In this document: positions 1 through 6,480 of the stretch, one piece after another
Numbering within the stretch: the first letter of the stretch is position 1
Layout: every line of letters starts with the position of its first letter
Position numbers and translations under genes: made by a program
The notes under the pieces: model-generated
Told to the model about the DNA's origin: nothing
Seen by the model: only the letters and a program-made list of their open reading frames with translations
Databases searched by the model: none
Assembly: GCA_003488465.1 (NCBI GenBank)
Contig: DNLN01000011.1
Coordinates: 1 to 15,746, forward strand
Source of the DNA: Sutterella sp.
GTDB lineage: Bacteria > Pseudomonadota > Gammaproteobacteria > Burkholderiales > Burkholderiaceae_F
Direction: 5' to 3'
DNA length: 15,746 bases

Positions 1-629
1 GCGAGTTCGGCGTGCAGTTCGACTCCATTGCGGACATGACTGCGTTCGGCGTTGCGCCTGCGCTCGTGATGTACAAGTTCACGCTCGGAACGCTTGGGTC
101 CCTCGGCTGGGCCGCGTGCTTTGTGTACTGCCTTTGCGCGGGAATCCGCCTTGCGCGCTTTAACTGCAACGTGACCGTTGTAGACAAGCGCTTCTTCCAG
201 GGCCTGCCAAGTCCTGCGGCTGCGGCGCTCCTTGCCGGGTTCGTCTGGCTCTCCGTGGAGAACAAGCTGCCCGAGTCCGTGAGCGGCGTGCTTCCCGTGC
301 TTGCGATGCTGATCACCCTGTATGCGGGCTTCACGATGGTGAGCAACGCACCTTTCTTCTCCGGCAAGGCCGGAGTGAACCTGAAGAGTGCACCGTTCCT
401 CGGGATTGTTGCGGGAGGACTGCTCTTTGTGCTGTTCTCGAGCAACATGTCGCTCTCGCTGTTCATCCTGTTCTGCCTGTACGCCCTGTCGGGCTACGTT
501 TATCAGGGATACCTTTTCTTCATGGACAGACCCAATCCCGTTCTGCCGGCTGTCGTTGAGGAGACCGAATCCCAAACCGAAGAGAGCGCCGAGGAGCCAA
601 AGATCGACGCCCAGCCTTCCAGAGAGTAG
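1..629 (+). CDS. pssA: CDP-diacylglycerol--serine O-phosphatidyltransferase, C-terminal part (5' end outside window)
   Basis: PssA transfers a phosphatidyl group from CDP-diacylglycerol to L-serine at the inner membrane, the first committed step to phosphatidylserine and phosphatidylethanolamine. The reading frame is open from base 3 and begins inside the CDP-alcohol phosphotransferase signature: EFGVQFDSIAD contains the G-x3-D-x3-D half of the motif DG-x2-AR-x8-G-x3-D-x3-D, followed by the typical SFGVAPA-like stretch (TAFGVAPA). The first half of the motif and the start codon lie before the window. Several hydrophobic segments follow, as expected for this multi-pass membrane family. The last 25 or so residues form a charged, Glu-rich tail that looks like a lineage-specific cytoplasmic extension. 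The stop is TAG at 627-629, and a hairpin terminator follows within 20 nt, so this is probably the last gene of its transcript. Confidence 0.93.
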   Translation, partial: EFGVQFDSIADMTAFGVAPALVMYKFTLGTLGSLGWAACFVYCLCAGIRLARFNCNVTVVDKRFFQGLPSPAAAALLAGFVWLSVENKLPESVSGVLPVLAMLITLYAGFTMVSNAPFFSGKAGVNLKSAPFLGIVAGGLLFVLFSSNMSLSLFILFCLYALSGYVYQGYLFFMDRPNPVLPAVVEETESQTEESAEEPKIDAQPSRE

Positions 630-647
630 CGAAGAGAGATCCCCATC

Positions 648-680
648 AGGCCGCCGGAGAAGACTTCTGAGCGGCCTTTT
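648..680 (+). terminator. Rho-independent terminator after pssA
   Basis: Inverted repeat AGGCCGC (648-654) and GCGGCCT (671-677) runs into TTTT (677-680). The 16-nt loop holds a second short AGAAG/CTTCT pairing. The U tract is short. It sits 19 nt after the pssA stop and 25 nt before the next reading frame. Confidence 0.65.
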
Positions 681-704
681 CAACAACCGTTTCCAGTTCA
701 AGCC

Positions 705-1358
705 GTGTTTGTCGTCGCCCCCAGCCCTCAGTGCGCGCTTTCCGTTCGGGACAAGCGCTATCGCCTCTTTCCCGTGAATGCGATTTACGGGTGCTCGGGA
801 AATTTCCCCGGGACGGGGGCGTTCGCGATGCATTCGCGCGCGCTAACGACGCTTTTTGAGTGCCCGGGAAAAGGTGTTGCGGAGCTTGCCTGGGGCGAGC
901 GGTTTGAGGGCTGCACGGTGAGCGTGCAGCTTGCGGCGGTGATCGGGCAATGCGCCCGGGCCGTCACGCCCGAGCAGGCGCTCGGCTGCGTGTGGGGTTG
1001 GTCCGTTGCCATCAGTTTTGAAAGCGAAGCGCTCGCCCGCGAGGCCGGGCCCGGTGCCGCAGTGAATCTTCCCGGATCCCTCGTCATGAATTCAGTGCTT
1101 CCCGTGAGGCGCGCACTCGATCCGGTGCAGTCCGACATGTGGCTGCACGTGGGCAACCAGAGGGTCATTTCGGAGAACACCTCGCGGATGATCCGGCCGA
1201 TCGGCGATCTGCTCAGCCTCGTCTCCCGGCTCTGGGGACTCACTTCGGGCGACGTCGTGCTTTCAGGCAGCCCGCTTGGCCATGTGACGGTCCGCAAGGG
1301 AGATGCCTTGGAGGCGGGAGTCGGCGGCATCGGCTCCGTTAGGCTGGTTCTTTCTTAA
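705..1358 (+). CDS. FAH-family (fumarylpyruvate-hydrolase-like) protein, probably without catalytic metal site
   Basis: The 217-aa product follows the layout of fumarylacetoacetate-hydrolase-fold enzymes of the fumarylpyruvate hydrolase type. The N-terminus FVVAPSP...RLFPVNAIYGCSGN matches the usual (Y)VFAPAP...RFPVRRIYCVGRNY. The middle QLAAVIG and EQALGCVWGWSV match ELVVAIG and EQAL..VYGYAV. The end SGDVVLSGSPLGHVTVRKGD...GGIGSVRL matches PGDLIFTGTPAGVG...GD...GVGTIR. Such enzymes bind Mg2+ or Mn2+ through an E-x-E pair and an Asp. At the aligned positions here I read Ser73, Gln75 and Ser104, and the conserved R-N-Y and Lys segments are also changed. It may therefore be a pseudoenzyme or a decaying gene, although the frame is intact. 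GTG 705 is chosen because homology extends up to it; no clear ribosome site precedes it, and GTG 774 is an alternative. yddG starts 15 nt after the stop, so the two may be co-transcribed. Confidence 0.72.
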   Translation: MFVVAPSPQCALSVRDKRYRLFPVNAIYGCSGNFPGTGAFAMHSRALTTLFECPGKGVAELAWGERFEGCTVSVQLAAVIGQCARAVTPEQALGCVWGWSVAISFESEALAREAGPGAAVNLPGSLVMNSVLPVRRALDPVQSDMWLHVGNQRVISENTSRMIRPIGDLLSLVSRLWGLTSGDVVLSGSPLGHVTVRKGDALEAGVGGIGSVRLVLS

Positions 1359-1373
1359 GGGCGGGCTGTCCGA

Positions 1374-2273
1374 ATGCTCCAGCGCGTAGAACTCAACTCC
1401 ACCCAGGCCACGCTCGTCGGCATGATCGCTCCCGTGTGCTGGGGCATGAGCGTCGGCCTCGTGCGCGGACTTGACGAGCATCTCGGGAGCACTGCGGGCA
1501 TTGCGATGATGTCGCTCATCGGTGCCGTGTTTCTCTCGTTTTTCTTCGGCATCCCGTGGCCTTCCAAGTTTCCCCGCAAGTACCTCATTTTCGGGGTGGG
1601 GAGCGCCGTGCTCACTGAGTTCTGCTTCACGCTCTCGCTCGCGATCAGCGACGGCGGCAGGCAGTCGATCGAAGTGGGGATGGTGAACTACCTCTGGCCG
1701 TGCCTGACGGTGGTGTTCGCGATCCTTTTCAACGGGCAGAAGTCTCGCTGGTGGATCGTGCCCGGCGTGGCGGTCACGATCTGGGGCATCGTGACGGTGC
1801 TTTCGGGCGACGCCGGCTTTGACCCGGGGCAGATGCTCCGGCACATGCGGCAGAATCCGGCAAGCTACGCCTGCGCGCTCACGGGGGCGATTGCCTGGGC
1901 GGCGTACTGCTCGTTCACGCGTGCGATCTCCGGGGGCAGAAATCCCGTGGTGCTGATCTTCTTTCTGAATGGACTCATCTATACGGTGCTGTACCTGCTT
2001 GGATATGGCGAGCGGCTCACATGGAATCCGTACGGGTGGATGTACTGTCTTCTCACGGCGATCACGATGAGCTCGGCCTACGCCTTCTGGACCATCGGCG
2101 CCATACGGGGCAATCTCGTCGTGCTCGGCATCACGAGCTACTTCACGCCGGTGCTCTCGTGCGTGTTCGCAAGCTTCTGGCTCTCAGCTACGCTCTCGAT
2201 CCATTTCTGGTACGGCGTCGCTCTTGTCGTTGCGGGCTCGCTCATCTGCTGGAGCGCAACGCGCGGCAGCTGA
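1374..2273 (+). CDS. yddG: Aromatic amino acid exporter, YddG-like (DMT/EamA superfamily)
   Basis: A 299-aa hydrophobic protein with about ten membrane segments and two EamA repeats, similar in length to E. coli YddG (an inner-membrane exporter of aromatic amino acids and other compounds). Recognisable family blocks are QATLVGMIAPVCWGMSVGLVRG at residues 11-32 (E. coli: KATLIGLIA...VGLIRG), IEVGMVNYLWPCLTVVFAILFNGQK at 99-123 (almost identical to YddG), ALTGAIAWAAYCSFT, GITSYFTPVLSC and a C-terminal GSLICWSATRG. The family assignment is strong; the actual exported substrate is inferred. ATG 1374 fits the family N-terminus and has a purine-rich AAGGGCGGG stretch 5' of it. It lies 15 nt downstream of the FAH-like gene and converges on the LysR gene, with only 13 nt between the two stop codons. 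Confidence 0.87.
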   Translation: MLQRVELNSTQATLVGMIAPVCWGMSVGLVRGLDEHLGSTAGIAMMSLIGAVFLSFFFGIPWPSKFPRKYLIFGVGSAVLTEFCFTLSLAISDGGRQSIEVGMVNYLWPCLTVVFAILFNGQKSRWWIVPGVAVTIWGIVTVLSGDAGFDPGQMLRHMRQNPASYACALTGAIAWAAYCSFTRAISGGRNPVVLIFFLNGLIYTVLYLLGYGERLTWNPYGWMYCLLTAITMSSAYAFWTIGAIRGNLVVLGITSYFTPVLSCVFASFWLSATLSIHFWYGVALVVAGSLICWSATRGS

Positions 2274-2286
2274 ATGCGCGCCGCCC

Positions 2287-3252
2287 TCAGCTCAGATACT
2301 GCTCGAACGCATCCTTGAGCACGCGATGCGCCGCATCCTCGGTCATCTGGAAGTACGTGAGGAACTGATCGCAGTACCACTGCATGAACACGCGCACGCG
2401 CCGGATGTGCCAGGCGCTGGTCGAGCACACGGCATACGCAGGAATCGGCGGCCTGTGCCAGCCGTCGAGAATTGTCACGAGCTCCCCGCGCTCAAGCTCT
2501 TCGTAACAGTGTATGAGGGGCATGTCGACCGCAACGCCCAGCCCCTGCATCACCGCTTCCTTGATCATGAGGATGTCCGTGGACTGCATGCGGTTCTTCC
2601 AGCGCAACTCCCGCACTTGACCGTTCTTGGTGAGCTCGGTCGTGAGCGAGCGCACGGGCCCCGTGTAGACGAACCCCGTGTGGTGAATGAGATCCTCGGG
2701 GGTGAGGGGGACGCCGTTCTTCTTGAGATATTCGGGCGTTGCGACCGGAATGAAGACCGAACGTCCACGGGGAATCTTCACAAGTCCCTGCTCGTCGCAA
2801 TCGCCGGAGATCGAGGCGATGTCGATCTTGCCGTCCCGGCACTCCGAGACGGGTCTGCCGCGCGAGACGTTGAAGTCGACGTTCGGAAAGAGCTTCTGGA
2901 ATTCCATCAGCATGCGCGTGAGGCGGCCTGTGGTGATGACGCCGCCCGCGGTGGCGATGTTGATCGTGCCCTCCATCTGGCTCGAAGCGTTGAGCAGGCG
3001 GCTCACGATGGCGCTGTGGGCCTTGAGAACCGGACGGATCGATGCCGCGGCGGCTTTTCCCTCGTCGGTGATTTCAATCGGACGGCGGCGCCTGTTGATG
3101 AGTTCTCTGCCAAGGGCCTTCTCCAGACCGGCGACAAGGCGGCTCACGGTGGAGACTTCGCTGTCAAGTGCATTGGCAGCGGCCGACAGCGATCCCGTGT
3201 CGTGGATCGTCGTCAGGGCCCGCCATGCTTCCAGGTTGTATAGTTGATCCAT
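2287..3252 (-). CDS. LysR-family transcriptional regulator, divergent from the lyase/DcuC operon
   Basis: The 321-aa protein has an N-terminal winged helix-turn-helix (about residues 17-40, SLSAAANALDSEVSTVSRLV, then LEKALGRELINRRRRPIEIT) and a two-lobed effector-binding domain (about 90-300), the standard LysR-type length and layout. Such regulators typically control a divergently transcribed neighbour, here the lyase and DcuC-type transporter starting at 3418, with a dicarboxylate-related molecule as plausible inducer (inference). The frame can extend to ATGs at 3264 and 3291. ATG 3252 is preferred because a GGAG ribosome site lies 6 nt upstream and a TACTAT -10-like box at 3285-3280 would put the mRNA start downstream of codon 3291. 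One of the two TTTGCAAA palindromes (3273-3280) lies between this box and the start codon, suggesting autoregulation. Confidence 0.88.
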   Translation of the reverse strand: MDQLYNLEAWRALTTIHDTGSLSAAANALDSEVSTVSRLVAGLEKALGRELINRRRRPIEITDEGKAAAASIRPVLKAHSAIVSRLLNASSQMEGTINIATAGGVITTGRLTRMLMEFQKLFPNVDFNVSRGRPVSECRDGKIDIASISGDCDEQGLVKIPRGRSVFIPVATPEYLKKNGVPLTPEDLIHHTGFVYTGPVRSLTTELTKNGQVRELRWKNRMQSTDILMIKEAVMQGLGVAVDMPLIHCYEELERGELVTILDGWHRPPIPAYAVCSTSAWHIRRVRVFMQWYCDQFLTYFQMTEDAAHRVLKDAFEQYLS

Positions 3253-3272
3253 AAGCCGCTCCATCTTGAATT

Positions 3273-3280
3273 TTTGCAAA
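3273..3280. promoter_or_regulatory. TTTGCAAA palindrome, proximal to lysR (candidate operator)
   Basis: A perfect 8-bp palindrome in an AT-rich patch of a GC-rich genome. An identical copy lies exactly 53 bp away at 3326-3333, about five helical turns, so the two sites would face the same side of the DNA. It lies just downstream of the putative lysR -10 box (TACTAT, 3285-3280 on the minus strand). The binding protein is not shown by the sequence; the divergent LysR protein is the obvious candidate. Confidence 0.4.
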
Positions 3281-3325
3281 TAGTAAGCCATGGCGTTTCG
3301 CGGATGTGTGGTTTTGTTTTGCTAA

Positions 3326-3333
3326 TTTGCAAA
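3326..3333. promoter_or_regulatory. TTTGCAAA palindrome, distal copy (candidate operator)
   Basis: Second copy of TTTGCAAA. With flanks the pair reads TTTTGCAAAT (3272-3281) and ATTTGCAAAA (3325-3334), so the extended copies are inverted relative to each other. It abuts the 21-bp inverted repeat at 3333-3353. Confidence 0.4.
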
Positions 3334-3353
3334 ATGATTTCTCGAAAATCATT
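3333..3353. promoter_or_regulatory. 21-bp inverted repeat, candidate LysR operator
   Basis: Perfect 8-bp arms AATGATTT (3333-3340) and AAATCATT (3346-3353) separated by CTCGA. Size and symmetry suit a LysR-type dimer site (T-N11-A-like). It sits immediately upstream of a consensus -35 hexamer TTGACA (3360-3365), which has no good -10 partner at normal spacing. This suggests an activator-dependent promoter for the lyase gene. Confidence 0.5.
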
Positions 3354-3417
3354 GTTCATTTGACAGGCGCGCAGGGCATGATTCACACCATGAAAAACCG
3401 TTCCTCAGGAGAACTTC

Positions 3418-4887
3418 ATGAGTGAGAATCAAACAACCAGCGGGAAAGTCTCCGGGCTGACCGCCACCGGCGAGCGCGACGAGTTCTTTTACTTGTCCGC
3501 GATCAACCGTGCGTCACTCGTCACGAATGTCGAATGCGGACTGCTTTCGGTGGAGAAGGCGAGGCGCTTTGCGCCGGCCATCGCCAATGTGACGGCTCAG
3601 GGCGAAGCCGATCCGCTGAAGCGCACCGACCGCGTGATCAAGTACGAGCCGATGCTGATCGAGATCGCCGGCAGCGAGATCACCGAGCTGCATATCGGAC
3701 GCTCGAGCCAGGACATGCACTCGACCTACCGCATCGCCATGATCCGCGACGACACGCTCAAGGTGCACAAGGCGCTCAACGGGCTGCTTGACCTCGTCTC
3801 GGTCCTTGCCAAGGCCTACCGCGAAGTGGTCGTACCCAACTACACGAACGGCGTCGCCGCACAGCCGAACTCGCTTGCACATTATCTGCTCGGCATGTCC
3901 GAGGCGCTTGTGCGCACCCGCACGAGACTCGAGGAGCTCTATGCGCGCGCCAACCTGTGTTCGATGGGCTCGACCGTTCTGAACGGCACCGGCTGGCCGC
4001 TTGACCGCGTAGCGATGGCCAGGCGCCTTGGTTTTGACGGCATCATCGAGAACGCCTTCGACGCCACGCAGGGCGCACCGGTTGATCTGCCCGTCGAATT
4101 CACCCAGATCATGCAGTCGATCGCTCTTCCGATCGGCTCGTTCATTCAGGACGTGCTCGTGCAGTACGCTCAGCCCCGTCCCTGGATGATCCTGCAGGAG
4201 GGCGGCGACAACACGTACGTCTCTTCCGCGATGCCCCAGAAGCGCAATCCGGGTCTTCTCAACAACACCCGCACTCTTGCGAGCAGCGTGTGCGCGGGCT
4301 CGGTCGAGCTTGCGTTCCTCATGCACAACCTCATGCCCGGCATGCAGGATGCAAAGAACGTCTCGTACCGCAGGGCCATCGCCAACAAGACGCTGCAGCT
4401 GATCGCCATGACCTGCAAGATCCTCAAGGCGCTCAAGGTCAATCCTGACCGTGCGCTCGAGGAGCTCAACAGTGACTGGACGGCCACCCAGGAGGTCGCC
4501 GACCAGCTCATGAAGAACTACGGCGTGCCGTTCCGCGTCGGCCACCATGTCGCAAGCGGCATGGTCGGTTACGCCCGTGCCAACGGCATCACGCCGCTCG
4601 AGTTCCCCTACGCCAAGATGCAGGAGATCTTCCGCGAAGTCACTGCCAAGGAGTGGCACGAGGAGGAGCTGCGCATGAGCGAGGAGGAATTCAAGAACGC
4701 GCTCGATCCGAAGAGGATCGTCGCAAACCGCAAGACCATCGGCGCCGCCCAGCCCGAGAGCCTTGACCGCATGCTCGCAAAGCGTGACCAGCAGAACACC
4801 GCGGCACACGAGTGGGATGCGCAAAAGGAGGAGCGGATCAACAGTGCTCTCCTTGAGCTCGAAGCGGAGTTCAACGCTTATCTGTAA
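3418..4887 (+). CDS. Argininosuccinate-lyase-like enzyme (aspartase/fumarase superfamily), probably fumarate-releasing, substrate unknown
   Basis: A 489-aa member of the superfamily that cleaves C-N or C-O bonds of succinyl compounds and releases fumarate. The three signature regions are present: LHIGRSSQDMHST at 91-103 (ASL: LHTGRSRNDQVAT), VPNYTNGVAAQP at 139-150 (ASL: MPGYTHLQRAQP) and the mobile catalytic loop VSSAMPQKRNPG at 268-279 (GSSxMPxKxNP). GSTVLNGTGWPLDR...LGFDGIIENAFDA also matches the ASL fold. Two departures argue against true argininosuccinate lyase: Asn144 replaces the active-site His of the TH motif, and the ASL block around N-(K/R)-D-x-Q-E-D reads PGMQDAKN. ATG 3418 has an AGGAG ribosome site 6 nt upstream. 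A DcuC-type carrier follows after 48 nt, and a LysR gene is divergent. Breakdown of an aspartate or succinyl adduct to fumarate, coupled to C4-dicarboxylate exchange, is my inference. Automated pipelines would probably name it argininosuccinate lyase. Confidence 0.85.
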   Translation: MSENQTTSGKVSGLTATGERDEFFYLSAINRASLVTNVECGLLSVEKARRFAPAIANVTAQGEADPLKRTDRVIKYEPMLIEIAGSEITELHIGRSSQDMHSTYRIAMIRDDTLKVHKALNGLLDLVSVLAKAYREVVVPNYTNGVAAQPNSLAHYLLGMSEALVRTRTRLEELYARANLCSMGSTVLNGTGWPLDRVAMARRLGFDGIIENAFDATQGAPVDLPVEFTQIMQSIALPIGSFIQDVLVQYAQPRPWMILQEGGDNTYVSSAMPQKRNPGLLNNTRTLASSVCAGSVELAFLMHNLMPGMQDAKNVSYRRAIANKTLQLIAMTCKILKALKVNPDRALEELNSDWTATQEVADQLMKNYGVPFRVGHHVASGMVGYARANGITPLEFPYAKMQEIFREVTAKEWHEEELRMSEEEFKNALDPKRIVANRKTIGAAQPESLDRMLAKRDQQNTAAHEWDAQKEERINSALLELEAEFNAYL

Positions 4888-4935
4888 CCCTTAGATTCAA
4901 CAACAAAACCACCTCCATTATCAAAGGAGCCAAAA

Positions 4936-6306
4936 ATGACATCACTGATGCCTTGGATTGCGATACTTCTGGTCTGCGCGACCGGGTATTGCCTGATCAA
5001 GAGGATGCAGACGCACATGGTGCTGCTGCTTTCCGGCCTTGTCCTGCTGCTGCTTGCCATCGCCTTCGGCGTGCACAACTTCCTTCCGAAGGGCGTCAAG
5101 CCCTCCGGCTTCATCGGCTTTGACATCTTCGATCTGCTTCGTTCAATCAGCACCAAGCAGGTCTCCGGCATCGGCTTCCTGATCATGACGGCTGGCGGCT
5201 ATGCCGGCTACATGGACCGGATCGGCGCTGCCAAGTCGCTTGTCAACATTTGCACGAGCCCGCTGCGCAGGCTCTCCCAGCCGTACCTCGTGCTCGCGCT
5301 GGGCTACATCATCGGCCAGTGCCTGGTGAGCGTGATTCCGTCCGCTGCCGGCCTTGCCATGCTGCTGCTGGTTGCCATGTACCCGATTTTGAAGGGCGTG
5401 GGCGTGAGCTCTGCCGCAGCGGCCGCCGTGATTGGCACATCTGCAGGCATGACCTTCTGCCCGACGGGCGGTACGGCCAACCTCGCCGCCAAGACCGCCG
5501 GTCTTGATCCTGTGGTCTACCTTGTTCAGAACCAGCTGCCGATCGCCGTCTGCGTGCTCGTCGCCGTGGCCATCACGCACTTCTTCGTGCAGCGCTACTA
5601 CGACAAGAAGAATGACGACGTTTACTCCGAGGTGACCGAGCTCAAGGCTGTCGATCAGCCCGACGCTCCCGCCTGGTACGCCATCTTCCCGATCCTGCCG
5701 ATCGTGCTGATGATCATCTTCAGCAAGCTCGTCGTCAGCTCCATCAAGCTCAACACGATCTCCGCACTGCTGCTCGTGTGGGTCGGCGTGATGATCATCG
5801 AACTCATCCGCTGGCGTGATCCGAAGAAGGTCTTCGGCGATGCCATGATCTTCTACAAGAAGATGGGCGGCATGTTCGCCTCCATCGTTGCGCTGATCAT
5901 CTGCGCTGAATTCTTTGCTGCCGGTCTGCGTGCAACGGGCGTCGTGTCTCTGCTCATCAATTCGGCTCAGGGCCTGGGCCTCGGCCTGAACGGCATGACG
6001 ACCGTGCTGACCGGCATCGTCGGTGCTGTCACGTTCCTGACCGGTTCCGGCGTCGGTGCATACTCGAGCTTCGCCTCGCTCGCTCCTGAGGTTGCCCAGG
6101 GGCTGGGCGGCACGGCCGCAGCCCTTGTCACTCCGATGCAGTTCGCTTCCGGCATCTTCCGCGCCATGAGCCCGGTCGCCGGCGTGATCATCGCCGTGGC
6201 CGGCGCTGCTGGCGTGAGCCCGATGGCCATCGTCCGCCGCACATGGATTCCGATGATGGTCGGCATGGTTGTGACGCTGATTGCCAACTGGGTGCTCTTC
6301 ATGTAG
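4936..6306 (+). CDS. dcuC: Anaerobic C4-dicarboxylate transporter, DcuC family
   Basis: A 456-aa polytopic membrane protein (E. coli DcuC is of similar length) with about twelve hydrophobic segments. Characteristic DcuC-family stretches include ISTKQVSGIGFLIMTAGGYAGYMDRIGAA near 71-99, GQCLVSVIPSAAGLAMLLLVAMYPIL near 126-151, an Ala-rich segment leading to GTSAGMTFCPTGGTANLAAK near 168-187, and a late LTGSGVGAYSSFASLAPEVA. DcuC carriers exchange or export fumarate, succinate, malate or aspartate during anaerobic growth. A very good ribosome site (AAAGGAG, 4923-4929) precedes ATG 4936. It follows the lyase gene by 48 nt with no terminator seen between, so the two probably form one operon: the lyase would make fumarate and the carrier would move the substrate or products. 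The exact substrate cannot be read from the sequence. Confidence 0.87.
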   Translation: MTSLMPWIAILLVCATGYCLIKRMQTHMVLLLSGLVLLLLAIAFGVHNFLPKGVKPSGFIGFDIFDLLRSISTKQVSGIGFLIMTAGGYAGYMDRIGAAKSLVNICTSPLRRLSQPYLVLALGYIIGQCLVSVIPSAAGLAMLLLVAMYPILKGVGVSSAAAAAVIGTSAGMTFCPTGGTANLAAKTAGLDPVVYLVQNQLPIAVCVLVAVAITHFFVQRYYDKKNDDVYSEVTELKAVDQPDAPAWYAIFPILPIVLMIIFSKLVVSSIKLNTISALLLVWVGVMIIELIRWRDPKKVFGDAMIFYKKMGGMFASIVALIICAEFFAAGLRATGVVSLLINSAQGLGLGLNGMTTVLTGIVGAVTFLTGSGVGAYSSFASLAPEVAQGLGGTAAALVTPMQFASGIFRAMSPVAGVIIAVAGAAGVSPMAIVRRTWIPMMVGMVVTLIANWVLFM

Positions 6307-6365
6307 TTTGAGGCGCATCCGACAGGAGGGGGCGGCTCGCTCCCTCTGGAAGGCAGAACTCAAGG

Positions 6366-6402
6366 GCGGGCCGCCTGGGGAGCGAATCCTCAGGCGGCCC
6401 GC
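6366..6402 (+). terminator. Strong GC-rich hairpin after dcuC, no U tract
   Basis: Perfect 12-bp arms GCGGGCCGCCTG (6366-6377) and CAGGCGGCCCGC (6391-6402). Four more pairs (one G-T) inside give about a 16-bp stem with a GCGAA loop. It lies 60 nt after the dcuC stop. No T run follows on either strand, so it may protect the mRNA 3' end or act with Rho rather than as a classical intrinsic terminator. A weaker hairpin (GAGGG 6326-6330 / CCCTC 6342-6346) precedes it. Confidence 0.55.
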
Positions 6403-6425
6403 AGGCTTCTGAACGCGCCGCGTTC

Positions 6426-6434
6426 TGCTAGAGT
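6426..6434 (+). promoter_or_regulatory. Possible extended -10 element for the mobB-moeA-moaDE-crcB operon
   Basis: TGC followed by TAGAGT (6429-6434) resembles an extended -10 box, 47 nt before the mobB ATG. The nearest -35-like sequence (TTCTGA, 6407-6412, 16-nt spacing) is weak. No ModE-like palindrome or molybdenum-cofactor riboswitch fold was recognised here. Confidence 0.3.
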
Positions 6435-6480
6435 GTCCTGAAGTATTCTTTTCCGATTTCCCAGCAAGAGAGGATTGACC

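Noticed and set aside
2268..2292. AGCTGA / TCAGCT inverted repeat between the convergent yddG and lysR stops
   Set aside because: Only 6-bp arms with a 13-nt loop and no T run; too weak to call a terminator.
3514..4824. A 436-codon minus-strand frame opposite the lyase
   Set aside because: Same codon-bias artefact; no domain is recognised and the plus strand has clear superfamily motifs.
5143..6363. A 406-codon minus-strand frame opposite dcuC
   Set aside because: Rich in His, Asp, Gln and Arg, as expected from the complement of hydrophobic transporter codons; no ribosome site or family match.
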